Assembly: GCF_009755665.1 (NCBI RefSeq)
Contig: NZ_CP046622.1
Span: 4,526,001-4,590,000, forward strand
Origin: Variovorax paradoxus
Lineage (GTDB): Bacteria; Pseudomonadota; Gammaproteobacteria; Burkholderiales; Burkholderiaceae_C
Length of the DNA stretch: 64,000 nucleotides
Direction of reading: 5' to 3'
Shown here: positions 18,200-25,917 of the stretch, one piece after another
Layout: each line of letters begins with the position of its first letter
Position numbering within the stretch: the stretch's first letter is position 1
Program-made: the position numbers and the translations under genes
The notes under the pieces: generated by a model
The model's input: the letters and a program-made list of their open reading frames with translations, nothing else
Databases searched by the model: none
Told to the model about the DNA's origin: nothing

Positions 18200-18219
18200 C
18201 CTTGCCCGCGGGGGCAAGG
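18200..18219 (-). terminator. Hairpin between flhC and motA
   Basis: Perfect 8-bp arms, CCTTGCCC (18200-18207) and GGGCAAGG (18212-18219), with a 4-base loop. On the minus strand the stem is followed by CTTTTG, a short T-run, so it may be a partial terminator after flhDC. On the plus strand six T's follow a few bases later. Confidence 0.5.
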
Positions 18220-18229
18220 TCCGCTTTTT

Positions 18230-18838
18230 TCAATGAAGCCCACCGCCGTCGAGCGCCGCTTCCACGGCCAGACCAATGCTTTCCATGCCCGGCACCGAGA
18301 TCTCGCCGCCCGCAGCGCGCTTCGAACCGCGCGCCTTGCCTGCCCGCGACGGGGGGCGGCAGAGCACGCAGACGTACCCGCTCTTGTGGTCGTGCGCATG
18401 CGCCACGAACTGCCCCGCGCACCGGCAGCAGGTGCTCAGTTGCAGCATGTCGCTGTCGAAGAAGCGAACCATCGTGTATGCACGCGTGAAATCCAGAATT
18501 GGCTCGCTTTCCTGCGCTTCAATTTGCTGTAAATACAATTTGTAGCTTTTAATCAATACCCAAACCTTTTCTTCATCGGAATGGGTTTTCATGAATTGAT
18601 ACATGTTGTAAAACATTGACGAATGGATATTCGCCAACCACGTCATATACCAATCGGTTGAAAAAGGGAGCAACCCCTTGGGCGGAGAGACGCCCTTGAT
18701 TTCCTTGTAGAGGCGGATCAACCGCTCGCGGCTCAAGCCCACTTCCGCCTCGAGGAACTGCAGGCGGGCGCCGAGGTGGATCAGCTGGATCGCCAGCTGG
18801 ACTTCGCGCACTTCGCCAAGGACGCTCTTGGTACTCAT
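18230..18838 (-). CDS. flhC: FlhC, flagellar master activator subunit
   Basis: FlhC with FlhD forms the FlhD4C2 activator of class II flagellar promoters. 202 residues. The family features are clear: AIQLIHLGARLQFLEAEVGLSRERLIRLYKEI, then FSTDWYMTW, and four cysteines in two C-x2-C pairs (CCRC near 139 and CVLC near 157) for the zinc site. The middle of the gene (about 18480-18680) is notably richer in A+T than its neighbours. Start overlaps the flhD stop by 4 bases. Confidence 0.97.
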   Translation of the reverse strand: MSTKSVLGEVREVQLAIQLIHLGARLQFLEAEVGLSRERLIRLYKEIKGVSPPKGLLPFSTDWYMTWLANIHSSMFYNMYQFMKTHSDEEKVWVLIKSYKLYLQQIEAQESEPILDFTRAYTMVRFFDSDMLQLSTCCRCAGQFVAHAHDHKSGYVCVLCRPPSRAGKARGSKRAAGGEISVPGMESIGLAVEAALDGGGLH

Positions 18839-19212
18839 ACAGTTGCGGCTTCTTTTTGACCCTGCAGGTTTCGTGCAGACATCAGTATCGACATGTGCGC
18901 TTGTTGCAGCATCGTGTCCTTACCTTCGCCAACCACCGCCGACATCGAGGCATGCTCGTCGAGGCGGAAACTGCACAGCAGGAAGTTCGACGCCGCGAGC
19001 TTGACGATCTGCGCCAGCGACATGTTGGCCAGCATGTCGGCCAGTTCGCGGCTCACGCCCAGGCGAAACATCGCTGCCACACGGTCCTGCTTGACCAGCT
19101 TCTGCGCAAGCAACATGTAGGCGAGATTGATGTCACCGATCTCGCGGGAGATCTCGCCGTTGGCCACGTTCATCACAATATCCGTATCCAAAATTGCACT
19201 CCGTTCAGTCAT
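18835..19212 (-). CDS. flhD: FlhD, flagellar master activator subunit
   Basis: FlhD is the partner of FlhC. 125 residues, matching the family: NVANGEISREIGDINLAYMLLAQKLVKQD, then AMFRLGVSRELADMLANMS and a C-terminal region with a single Cys in FLLCSFRL. The start has only a weak ribosome site. The 154 bases upstream are AT-rich and include the end of the FlhB-like gene's transcription path; a separate promoter is likely but I cannot place it with confidence. Confidence 0.97.
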   Translation of the reverse strand: MTERSAILDTDIVMNVANGEISREIGDINLAYMLLAQKLVKQDRVAAMFRLGVSRELADMLANMSLAQIVKLAASNFLLCSFRLDEHASMSAVVGEGKDTMLQQAHMSILMSARNLQGQKEAATV

Positions 19213-19366
19213 GTCTTGAGTGAATTATTCCAACTATTTAACACTTTGTAACTTTCGATCACGGGGAAACTGTAAAGCGAGCTACAAGTACATGTAAGCT
19301 TTTGTTGCAACCACGTAACATGGTTTCCACCGATGAAATTAGTTCTCATTTGTTTTCGAAAGTTAA
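19213..19366 (-). promoter_or_regulatory. AT-rich flhDC leader
   Basis: This 154-base non-coding stretch lies between the FlhB-like gene and flhD and is strikingly AT-rich for this genome (for example TTAAATAG and GGAATAATTC near flhD on the minus strand). It is the natural place for the flhDC promoter and its regulators. No confident -35/-10 pair or CRP site could be assigned. Confidence 0.5.
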
Positions 19367-19669
19367 TTACAAAGCATTAACTTTTTCAGCCCCTGCAGGA
19401 CCCTGGTCGCCTTCGATCCCGTGGATCCACGCCATGACCTCTGCCACTGCCAGATAAAGCTGCGGCGGGATCTGCCGATCGAGGTCTACCTGCATCAGCA
19501 GCTTGATCAGGTCCGCCGAGGCGTGCACGTACACGCCGTTCTCCCGCGCCTGCCGCAGGATCGATTCCGCCGTCACCCCGTAACCCTTGGCCACCACCAC
19601 CGGCGCCTTCGCCTGGTCCGCATACGAAAGAGCCACCGCGCTCGGGCGCGTATCGGTCGAAGCAGTCAT
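19367..19669 (-). CDS. FlhB C-terminal-domain-like protein
   Basis: A stand-alone 100-residue version of the cytoplasmic domain of FlhB (export switch protein). It matches the FlhB part after the cleavage site: KAPVVVAKGYGVTAESILRQARENGVYVH, then IPPQLYLAVAEVMAWIHGI. The membrane part and the NPTH autocleavage motif are absent. Similar stand-alone proteins are known in other bacteria and can substitute partly for the FlhB C-domain. It overlaps the upstream FliK-like gene by 4 bases, pairing two parts of the hook-length switch. Confidence 0.9.
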   Translation of the reverse strand: MTASTDTRPSAVALSYADQAKAPVVVAKGYGVTAESILRQARENGVYVHASADLIKLLMQVDLDRQIPPQLYLAVAEVMAWIHGIEGDQGPAGAEKVNAL

Positions 19670-20997
19670 TCGGCATGCTCCAGCGGGCTCATCGCCGTGA
19701 TCTGCAGGTCTTGCAGACGCAATCCGGCGGCTTCGAGACGCGGCCCCAGTTCGCCGCTGTCATTGCGCAAGCGCGCAAGCGTTGCGCTCTCGCTCGCGGC
19801 AAGGCGGGCCTGAACGAGTTCACCCGTCAGGCTCAGCCGAAGATCAACGGCACCCAGCTTGGGCAGCGAGAGCGAAACGGTGGTCGACCAGCTGCGCGGG
19901 CGCTCCTTGCGCTCCTCGTTGCGTTGGTCTCCAGGCGCATCGGCGGGCTGGTCGGCTTCTTCGTGAATGGACCACTCCATCGGAACATTCGGCCATGCCT
20001 GCCCGCTCCAGCGGAAAACAGAAGTGGCCAGCAGATCGAGCTGCTGATGCACCAGCGCCACGGTTTGCGGATGAATCATTTCAGCCGGTGCGGCCACCGA
20101 AGCGGCCGTGCGAGCCGAAGAGACGGCGGCACTGCTCTCGCCGAGGCTGCGGCTGGCAAGGCGCTCGTCGGCAACCGTGCCCGCATCATTCGCATTGCCC
20201 CCAAAAACCGGAACCGCGGCCGAAGCCGCCGGAACACCCTGGCTCGTGTACACCGATGCCGGCGACGTCTGTGCCGGTGCACCTTGCGCAGCAGCCACGA
20301 GCTGTCCCAGGGCGGGCGCGCCCGGCAGAGGCTGGCTCGCCGCGGGAACGGATGCGCCCGCGGCGGCAACCGGTTGGCCAGCGGCGGGAACCGCCAAAAG
20401 CTGATCCGCGGCAGCGGGCCGGCCCGGAACTACCTGGGCGGGCTGGGGCTGTGCATGCGCCTGGGACGCTGGCTGCGCCATGCCGGCGTTGGCGGGCGTG
20501 GCTGCCTGCGTCAATCGCATTTGCGGCTCCTGCGCCAACTGCTGCACGGTGCGCAGGCCATTGGCAAATTCGACCAGATGCGATTCGTAGAACAGCCCGC
20601 TCCCGGCCACGGTCTGCGCCAGCGCGCCGGCGAGCACGGGCGCCGCGGGCGTCTGCGCCGAGGGCCACAGGGGCGCCGCGCCGCGCACCGGCTCGGCGTC
20701 GGCATGAAGATCGGCCAGCACGGCGCTGATGGCGCGGGCCGCCGCGGACCACTGGGTAGCCACCGAAGGCGGTGCATCGGCGGCGCGCGGTGCGCCGGCC
20801 GGCACCTTGGCCGGCAACACGGATTCGAGCAGTGAGTGGGACGGCAGCCGGACATCGTTCTTGACCTGCTGGACCTCGGCCACGGCGCCGGCGGGCAAGC
20901 TGGTGCCCACCTCGGTCTGCAGCGCAGCGAGCTCCGGCCGCAGTGCGGCGAGCTTCGTTGCGAGCGGCGCATCGGCGAGTCCGATCGATCTGTTCAT
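19666..20997 (-). CDS. Second FliK-like protein
   Basis: A 443-residue, Ala/Gln/Pro-rich protein with a long low-complexity middle and a folded C-terminal region (about 310-430) resembling the FliK C-terminal domain: WSTTVSLSLPKLGAVDLRLSLTG style, then QARLAASESATLARLRND and LGPRLEAAGLRLQDLQI. A second, more typical fliK lies in the fliF operon, so this is an additional copy. It may be a hook-length ruler, a filament-stage variant or a paralogue with another task. Coupled to the FlhB-like gene downstream; fliT lies 24 bases upstream. Confidence 0.75.
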   Translation of the reverse strand: MNRSIGLADAPLATKLAALRPELAALQTEVGTSLPAGAVAEVQQVKNDVRLPSHSLLESVLPAKVPAGAPRAADAPPSVATQWSAAARAISAVLADLHADAEPVRGAAPLWPSAQTPAAPVLAGALAQTVAGSGLFYESHLVEFANGLRTVQQLAQEPQMRLTQAATPANAGMAQPASQAHAQPQPAQVVPGRPAAADQLLAVPAAGQPVAAAGASVPAASQPLPGAPALGQLVAAAQGAPAQTSPASVYTSQGVPAASAAVPVFGGNANDAGTVADERLASRSLGESSAAVSSARTAASVAAPAEMIHPQTVALVHQQLDLLATSVFRWSGQAWPNVPMEWSIHEEADQPADAPGDQRNEERKERPRSWSTTVSLSLPKLGAVDLRLSLTGELVQARLAASESATLARLRNDSGELGPRLEAAGLRLQDLQITAMSPLEHAE

Positions 20998-21021
20998 TGC
21001 GTTGCCGTGCTCTCTTGCAGG

Positions 21022-21351
21022 TCAATACGGCGTGCCGTATGCCCTGCCGAGTTCGCTGCGCATCTGCAACTGGGCCATCTTGGACACCAGGTCCTCGAGT
21101 TGCGGCCGGACCATGTCGCACACGTCTTCCTGGTCGGAGTGGATGCAATCGATCAAGTTGCGCACCTGCTCCAGCTGCACGGGGTCCAGCGACACCTTGC
21201 CGATGGCCTTGAGCCGGTCGACCAGCGCCGCGCACCGGGCTTCGAGCTCGGCGAGCCGTTCCCATTCCTTGGCACGGGCGAGCGCCGCCATGAGCGACAT
21301 GGTCGAGGCCAGCTCGCTGTAGCAATGGAGGACTTCGTTGCGGACCGGCAT
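21022..21351 (-). CDS. fliT: FliT-like export chaperone
   Basis: A small (109-residue) helical acidic protein, MPVRNEVLHCYSELASTMSLMAALARAKEWERLAEL, directly after fliS in the fliD-fliS-fliT order. FliT binds FliD before export and, in enterics, also FlhDC. Sequence conservation in this family is low, so the call rests on size, helical pattern and position. Start ATG at 21349-21351, since longer starts would overlap fliS. Confidence 0.85.
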   Translation of the reverse strand: MPVRNEVLHCYSELASTMSLMAALARAKEWERLAELEARCAALVDRLKAIGKVSLDPVQLEQVRNLIDCIHSDQEDVCDMVRPQLEDLVSKMAQLQMRSELGRAYGTPY

Positions 21352-21370
21352 GGCCTGCGATTCCGGTGTT

Positions 21371-21793
21371 TCAGTTGTCGGCACTTGCACCGCCGACTTC
21401 GCGCCATGCGGACGCAATGTTTTCGAGAATTGCTTCGGCCTCGTCGAGCGCCTTCACGTCGTGGTGCAGGTTTGCATAGAGCAGCCGGCGAATCACGAAG
21501 TCGTAGAGCGCCGACAGGTTGGCCACCAGCTCGGCGCCCGCGGCACCTGCCGCCTTGGCATCCAGGCTGGCCTTCAGGCCGTTGTCGACGATGCTGATGG
21601 CCTTTGAGATCGCGTTGCCCTTGGCCACGGTGTCGCCGCTTGCCATGTGGTGCCGCGCCATGCCGATGGTGGTGACGACGCCGTCGAACAGCATGGCGAT
21701 GAGCTGGTGCGGAGACGCACTCATGGCCTGGGTTTCCACGCCGACGCGTGCATACGCATTGGCACCGGCTCTGAAGTTGTGAGAGGTGTACAT
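21371..21793 (-). CDS. fliS: FliS, flagellin export chaperone
   Basis: FliS binds the C-terminus of flagellin and prevents early polymerisation. 140 residues with the typical start NAYARVGVETQAMSASPHQL, then IAMLFDGVV and LYDFVIRRLLYANLHHD. Follows fliD by 17 bases. Confidence 0.97.
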   Translation of the reverse strand: MYTSHNFRAGANAYARVGVETQAMSASPHQLIAMLFDGVVTTIGMARHHMASGDTVAKGNAISKAISIVDNGLKASLDAKAAGAAGAELVANLSALYDFVIRRLLYANLHHDVKALDEAEAILENIASAWREVGGASADN

Positions 21794-21810
21794 CGGTTGC
21801 TCCGCTGGAA

Positions 21811-23262
21811 TTACTTGCTGCTGCTGCTTTGCATGCTCGCGAACTGCTGCGTGAGATAAGTGCTGGTGCTGCTCATCTGGCTCATCAGCAGGTCGAGCTG
21901 GGTGAACTGCGCGCGGTAGCGCTCCACCTTGGCATCCACGCGCATCTTCATGTCGGTGAACTGCTGGTCGAGTTGCTTGAGGGAGGCCGTCATGCCGTCC
22001 GAAGCCACCTTGAGCGCGCCGCCGGTGGAGGTGAGGTTGTCCACCACCGCGCTGATCTGCTTGCCGTAACCGGCGGTGCTGCCGGTTGCGCTGGAAAAGA
22101 GCCCCGCAACGCCCGAGAGATTGGTGCTGACGGCGGCCTTGAGCTTGGTCGAGTCGACCGCCATGGTGCCGTCCTTCTGGAACGTGACGCCGATTTCCGA
22201 CAGCACCTTCAGGTCGGTCGGGCCGCCGGCCTGCGGCGTGGTGAGCGCCTGGCGAATGCGGGTCTGCAGGTTGCGCAGCGTCGAATCGCCGACCAGCGCG
22301 GCGCCGGTCTTCGAATCCTTGTCGTAGGTGGTCAAGGTGTTGGCCGTGGCCTGCAGGCTGTTGTAGGCCTTGACGAACTCGTTGATTGCCCCCTCCACCG
22401 TGGCGGTGTCGGGCTGCGTTGCAAGGTTGCTGGAGCCGGTCTTCAGCAGGTTCAGCGTGGTGCCCTGGATGGCCTCCTTCACCGTGTTGCTTGCGCTGGT
22501 CACGGCAATGCCGTTGACCGTGAGCTGCGCGTTCTGCGCGGCCACCGTCTGGCGCAGGTTCTGCGTACCCGCGGGGTCGTTGTTCAACAGGCTCTGCAGC
22601 GACGCATCGCCCGCCACCGAGATACGCATGCTCGATGCTTCGCCGGTTTGCGAAGACGTCAGCACCAGCCGGTGCGGCGTGCCGCTGCCGTCGTTCACGA
22701 TGCTGGCCGAAACGCCGGCCTTGGCCGCGTTGATCGCGTCGCGAATGCCCTCCAGCGTGTTGTTGGTGCCGTCGATGGTGATCGGCACGGCGGTACGGCT
22801 CGCGTCCTTCGTGAAGCTCGCACCCGTGTAGGTTCCGGTTGCGGCATCGAGCGTGCCGCCGCCCACGGTGCCGAAGTCGATGGTGATGGTGCCGGTGCCG
22901 ATGGCGATCTTGGCGTCCGCCCGCCCGCCCGCCACCAGGGACTGCGACTGCGCAAGCTTCGTCACGTCAACTGCGTAGGTGCCGGCCGTCGCCTTGCTGC
23001 CGGCCGATGCGGTCAACACCTCGGGCACGCTCGACGTGACCTTCGCGCCCTGGAACAGCGCGGGGTCGGACAGCTTCTTGGCCGCCGCCTGCAGCGTGCT
23101 GAGCGAATTCTGCAGCGTGCCGTAGGCCGAGAGCTTGCTCGTGTAGCTCACCTGCCGCTGCTGCAACAGCACGAGCGGCTGGCTCTCCGCCGTCTCGAGC
23201 TGCGTAAGCAAGGTGCTCAGGTCGAGCTTGGAGCCAACGCCAAGGCTGCTGATCGATGCCAT
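21811..23262 (-). CDS. fliD: FliD, filament cap (hook-associated protein 2)
   Basis: FliD caps the filament and folds flagellin at the tip. 483 residues. Conserved N-terminal helix region (ISSLGVGSKLDLSTLLTQLETAE), a central variable region and C-terminal helices (ASDGMTASLKQLDQQFTDMKMRVDA, split by the family's usual spacing) ending MSQMSSTSTYLTQQFASM. Its 57-base leader after flaG carries a long pyrimidine tract in the mRNA. Confidence 0.96.
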   Translation of the reverse strand: MASISSLGVGSKLDLSTLLTQLETAESQPLVLLQQRQVSYTSKLSAYGTLQNSLSTLQAAAKKLSDPALFQGAKVTSSVPEVLTASAGSKATAGTYAVDVTKLAQSQSLVAGGRADAKIAIGTGTITIDFGTVGGGTLDAATGTYTGASFTKDASRTAVPITIDGTNNTLEGIRDAINAAKAGVSASIVNDGSGTPHRLVLTSSQTGEASSMRISVAGDASLQSLLNNDPAGTQNLRQTVAAQNAQLTVNGIAVTSASNTVKEAIQGTTLNLLKTGSSNLATQPDTATVEGAINEFVKAYNSLQATANTLTTYDKDSKTGAALVGDSTLRNLQTRIRQALTTPQAGGPTDLKVLSEIGVTFQKDGTMAVDSTKLKAAVSTNLSGVAGLFSSATGSTAGYGKQISAVVDNLTSTGGALKVASDGMTASLKQLDQQFTDMKMRVDAKVERYRAQFTQLDLLMSQMSSTSTYLTQQFASMQSSSSK

Positions 23263-23319
23263 GTTGAGATGTCCTGAAAACTACGGATAAGAGAAGAAGA
23301 AAAAGAAGAAGGGAACCCG

Positions 23320-23676
23320 TCAGGCTTCCTGGCTCACCAGCAGGCCGGGCGCCTTGCCCAGCACCTTGGCGATGCGCACCACTTCCTCCGAAGGAATCTG
23401 GCGGATGACTTCGCCGCTCGTGCGGTCGACCACCTTGACGATCATCTTGTCGGTGTCCTCGTCCAGCTCGAACTGCAGGCCGACCGAACGGCTCTGCAGC
23501 GAGGTGTTGATCTCGCGCACCGCCTGGGCAACCTGCGTGGGCGTTGCTTCCTCGACCACGGCCGCCGGCACTGCCGCCGACTCCGGGGAAGCGGACGCGG
23601 CTGCGCCGGCCGTCCGTTCGGAGAGCATCTGCATCCACCACTGGCCTTCTGCCGCCGGGGCTACGGGAATCGACAT
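23320..23676 (-). CDS. flaG: FlaG family protein
   Basis: 118 residues from the ATG at 23674-23676. The C-terminal half carries the FlaG signature: LQFELDEDTDKMIVKVVD, then GEVIRQIPSEEVVRIAKVLGK. FlaG affects filament length in several bacteria; its action is not settled. It lies between fliC and fliD, as is common in polar and lateral flagellar systems. Confidence 0.93.
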   Translation of the reverse strand: MSIPVAPAAEGQWWMQMLSERTAGAAASASPESAAVPAAVVEEATPTQVAQAVREINTSLQSRSVGLQFELDEDTDKMIVKVVDRTSGEVIRQIPSEEVVRIAKVLGKAPGLLVSQEA

Positions 23677-23709
23677 GATTTCCACCTTCTTGATTGCTTT
23701 CGCTGTCGT

Positions 23710-23737
23710 CTGCGGCCTGGCTGGAGCCAAGCCGCAG
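23710..23737 (-). terminator. Second hairpin between fliC and flaG
   Basis: Arms CTGCGGC (23710-23716) and GCCGCAG (23731-23737), with further pairing inside (TGGCT and AGCCA). It is the second of two strong stems after the flagellin gene. No T-run follows. Confidence 0.45.
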
Positions 23738-23743
23738 GGAACA

Positions 23744-23781
23744 GCGCAGGCGGAGCCGGGCTTGCACCCGGGCGCCTGCGC
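23744..23781 (-). terminator. First hairpin after fliC
   Basis: Perfect 9-bp arms GCGCAGGCG (23744-23752) and CGCCTGCGC (23773-23781), with an inner CCGGG/CCCGG pairing. It starts 15 bases after the fliC stop, so it can protect the flagellin mRNA end or cut transcription into flaG-fliD. It lacks a long T-run. Confidence 0.6.
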
Positions 23782-23795
23782 AATGCCTTACTGGA

Positions 23796-25082
23796 TCAAC
23801 GCAGGAGCGAGAGCACGCCTTGCGTGGTCTGGTTCGCCTGGGCCAGCACCGAGGTACCAGCTTGTTGCAGGATCTGAGCGCGGGTCATGTTCGACACTTC
23901 GACCGCGTAGTCGGCGTCTTCGATGCGCGAACGCGACGAAGACAGGTTGGTCACCGTGGTGCCGAGGTTGGCGATCGTGGAGTCGAAACGGTTCTGCACC
24001 GCACCCAGCGAGCTGCGCAGGTCGTCGACCATCTTCAGCGCTGCGTCGAGCTTCTTCATCGGGTCGACCGAAGCCGCACCGACGAACTCGGTCGTCTCGC
24101 CAGCGCCGCTCAGAACGAACGCGCCTGCGGCCGCTTGGTCCGTGGGAGTTGCGCCGCCGTTGGCCAAAGCACCGCCAACCACTGCGAAGTTGCGGCCTTG
24201 CACCGCGACATAGCCGGTTGCGGCACCAGCAGCGTCCACGCCGACCTTCACGAGCTGGTCAGCGAGCGCCACAGGGGCCGTCACACCGTTGTCGGTGTCG
24301 GTGAACGTGACGTCTGCCTTGTTCAACACGACGTTGCCAGTGGCGTCGTCGACCGAAGCGGCGTAGAAGTCGTCACCCGACTTGACCACGAAGTTGGCGG
24401 TTGCGGCGCCGGCGGAGTCCTTCACGTTGTGCAGGCTCAGCGAGCTGGCGTCCACACCCAGCGCAGTGGCGGCGGAGGACAGGTCGACAGCTTCGGGCGT
24501 GCCGTCCGTGTTGGTCTGCGTGATGGCAGCGCTCACGGGCAGGGCGTTGCTGCTGACCGAGAAGCCAGCCAGGCCGAGCGTCGACGAGTCGATCTGCTTG
24601 AGGTCGATCTTGATCGTTTCGCCGTCGTTGGCACCGACTTGCACGGTCAGCGGCTTGGCGCCGGCCGACAGAACCTTCACGCCGTTGAAATCGGTCTGTG
24701 CCGAGACACGGTCGATTTCGCTCATGCGCTGGGTGATTTCGTCCTGGATGGACTTCAGGTCGCTGGCCGAGTTGCTGCCGTTGGCGGCTTGCACTGCGAG
24801 CTCACGAACGCGCTGCAGGTTGTTGTTCACTTCCTTCAGTGCGCCTTCAGTCGTTTGCGCCAGCGAGATGCCGTCGTTGGCGTTGCGCTGGGCTTGCGAC
24901 AGGCCCTTGATGTTGGCGGTGAAGCGGTTGGCAATGGCCTGGCCCGCTGCGTCGTCCTTGGCACCGTTGATGCGCAGGCCCGAAGACAGGCGCTGGATCG
25001 CGGTGTTCAGCGACGATTGCGACGCATTGAGGTTGTTCTGCGTGAGCAGCGAGAGACTGTTGGTGTTGATGACTTGCGCCAT
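23796..25082 (-). CDS. fliC: Flagellin
   Basis: Filament subunit, 428 residues. Conserved D0/D1 N-terminus ([19 protein letters not shown], then [20 protein letters not shown]) and C-terminus ([20 protein letters not shown], ending GVLSLLR) flank a variable centre. The TLR5-contact stretch [10 protein letters not shown] is intact, so the filament should be seen by TLR5, unlike alpha- and epsilonproteobacterial flagellins. It is the only flagellin gene in the window. A strong sigma-28 promoter lies at 25179-25205, giving a leader of about 90 bases. Confidence 0.98.
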   Translation of the reverse strand: MAQVINTNSLSLLTQNNLNASQSSLNTAIQRLSSGLRINGAKDDAAGQAIANRFTANIKGLSQAQRNANDGISLAQTTEGALKEVNNNLQRVRELAVQAANGSNSASDLKSIQDEITQRMSEIDRVSAQTDFNGVKVLSAGAKPLTVQVGANDGETIKIDLKQIDSSTLGLAGFSVSSNALPVSAAITQTNTDGTPEAVDLSSAATALGVDASSLSLHNVKDSAGAATANFVVKSGDDFYAASVDDATGNVVLNKADVTFTDTDNGVTAPVALADQLVKVGVDAAGAATGYVAVQGRNFAVVGGALANGGATPTDQAAAGAFVLSGAGETTEFVGAASVDPMKKLDAALKMVDDLRSSLGAVQNRFDSTIANLGTTVTNLSSSRSRIEDADYAVEVSNMTRAQILQQAGTSVLAQANQTTQGVLSLLR

Positions 25083-25178
25083 TTTCGACTCCTGATAGAC
25101 AAAGGTTGTGGACTCCGGCCGTCCGGCCGCAACGCTGGACCCGCTCCCACTGTGAGACTCAAGCCATCGTTGGTTTAG

Positions 25179-25205
25179 TTATCGGCAGGGCTTTCCAAAC
25201 ATTTA
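25179..25205 (-). promoter_or_regulatory. Sigma-28 (FliA) promoter of fliC
   Basis: On the minus strand TAAA (25202-25205), 15 bases, GCCGATAA (25179-25186): an exact match to the sigma-28 consensus. Transcription should start near 25172, about 90 bases before the flagellin start. Confidence 0.92.
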
Positions 25206-25248
25206 GAGTCCGGCGCAAAAAAGTTGCGCTGCCCACAACCCACAGGGA

Positions 25249-25566
25249 TCAGGCGGGCAGGTTCATCACTTCCTGGTATGCGGCCACCAGGCGGTTGCGC
25301 ACCTGCAGGCCGGTCTGGAAAGCCACGTTGGCCTTCTGCAGGTCGACCATCACGTCGTTCAGCGCAACGCCCGGCTTGCCCATTTCGAAATCTTCGGCCT
25401 GGCCGTAGGCCTTGGTCTGCGCGGTGCTGATGTTGTCCAGCGAGCGGCGGAGCTCGGCGGCAAAACCTCCCGGCTCGGCCGCATCTGCGGCGGGCTGGGC
25501 AATGCCGGTCTGGAGCGAGGTGACCCGCATCTGCTGCAAAACGGACTCGATGGCGGCAATCGACAT
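25249..25566 (-). CDS. fliE: FliE, MS ring-rod junction protein
   Basis: 105 residues. Matches FliE: FAAELRRSLDNISTAQTKAYGQAEDFE, then GVALNDVMVDLQKANVAFQT and VRNRLVAAYQEVMNLPA. FliE joins the FliF ring to the rod. It is divergent from fliF across a 351-base control region. Confidence 0.97.
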   Translation of the reverse strand: MSIAAIESVLQQMRVTSLQTGIAQPAADAAEPGGFAAELRRSLDNISTAQTKAYGQAEDFEMGKPGVALNDVMVDLQKANVAFQTGLQVRNRLVAAYQEVMNLPA

Positions 25567-25917
25567 GGAATGCTTTCTCTCTCTTGTGTGAATTTGGGGG
25601 CGGACAAGGAAGCACCGGGGCGCCTCCGCGTGCTTTCAGCGTATCAGGGGATGCCCTTGGGACATGCCCCCAACTGACGGCAAAACCCCCAGTTGTTCGA
25701 CCAATCGAATATGGCGCGCCTGCTGAGAATCAACGCCGATCCCCAAGCCCGCTGACGACACCACAGCCCACCGGCATGACTCCAGAACATCGAAGCCTCC
25801 AGCCCCTCACCATGACCCCGCGCCGCCCGGTGCTCCTGGCCGTGACCGGGGTACTCGCATGAGCCGCCGGGCCGCTCCCAAGGCGAATACCGCAGCCCGC
25901 AGGGCGGAGGTTTTCCA
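25567..25917. promoter_or_regulatory. Divergent fliE/fliF control region
   Basis: 351 non-coding bases between the two start codons. It holds an inverted repeat, CAACTG (25671-25676) and CAGTTG (25690-25695), 13 bases apart, each next to a run of C's, and a second repeat TTCGA/TCGAA at 25696-25709. CCCCCAGTTGTTCGACC (25686-25702) resembles a motif in the flgB/flgA region. FlhD4C2 binds spaced inverted repeats, so this is a candidate class II site. A 92-codon open frame (25584-25862) has no protein-like features and is not called. Confidence 0.55.

Noticed and set aside
19255..19275. CRP-like half sites (CGTGA and TTACA) in the flhD leader
   Set aside because: Spacing is 7 instead of 6 and only one half is close to consensus.
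25640..25700. Sigma-54 promoter before fliE or fliF
   Set aside because: No TGGCAC-N5-TTGC pattern found, and the FlhDC type of control does not need it.
25584..25862. A 92-codon open frame in the fliE/fliF intergenic region
   Set aside because: Low-complexity Pro/Ser content, no ribosome site and no known family; it lies over control repeats.
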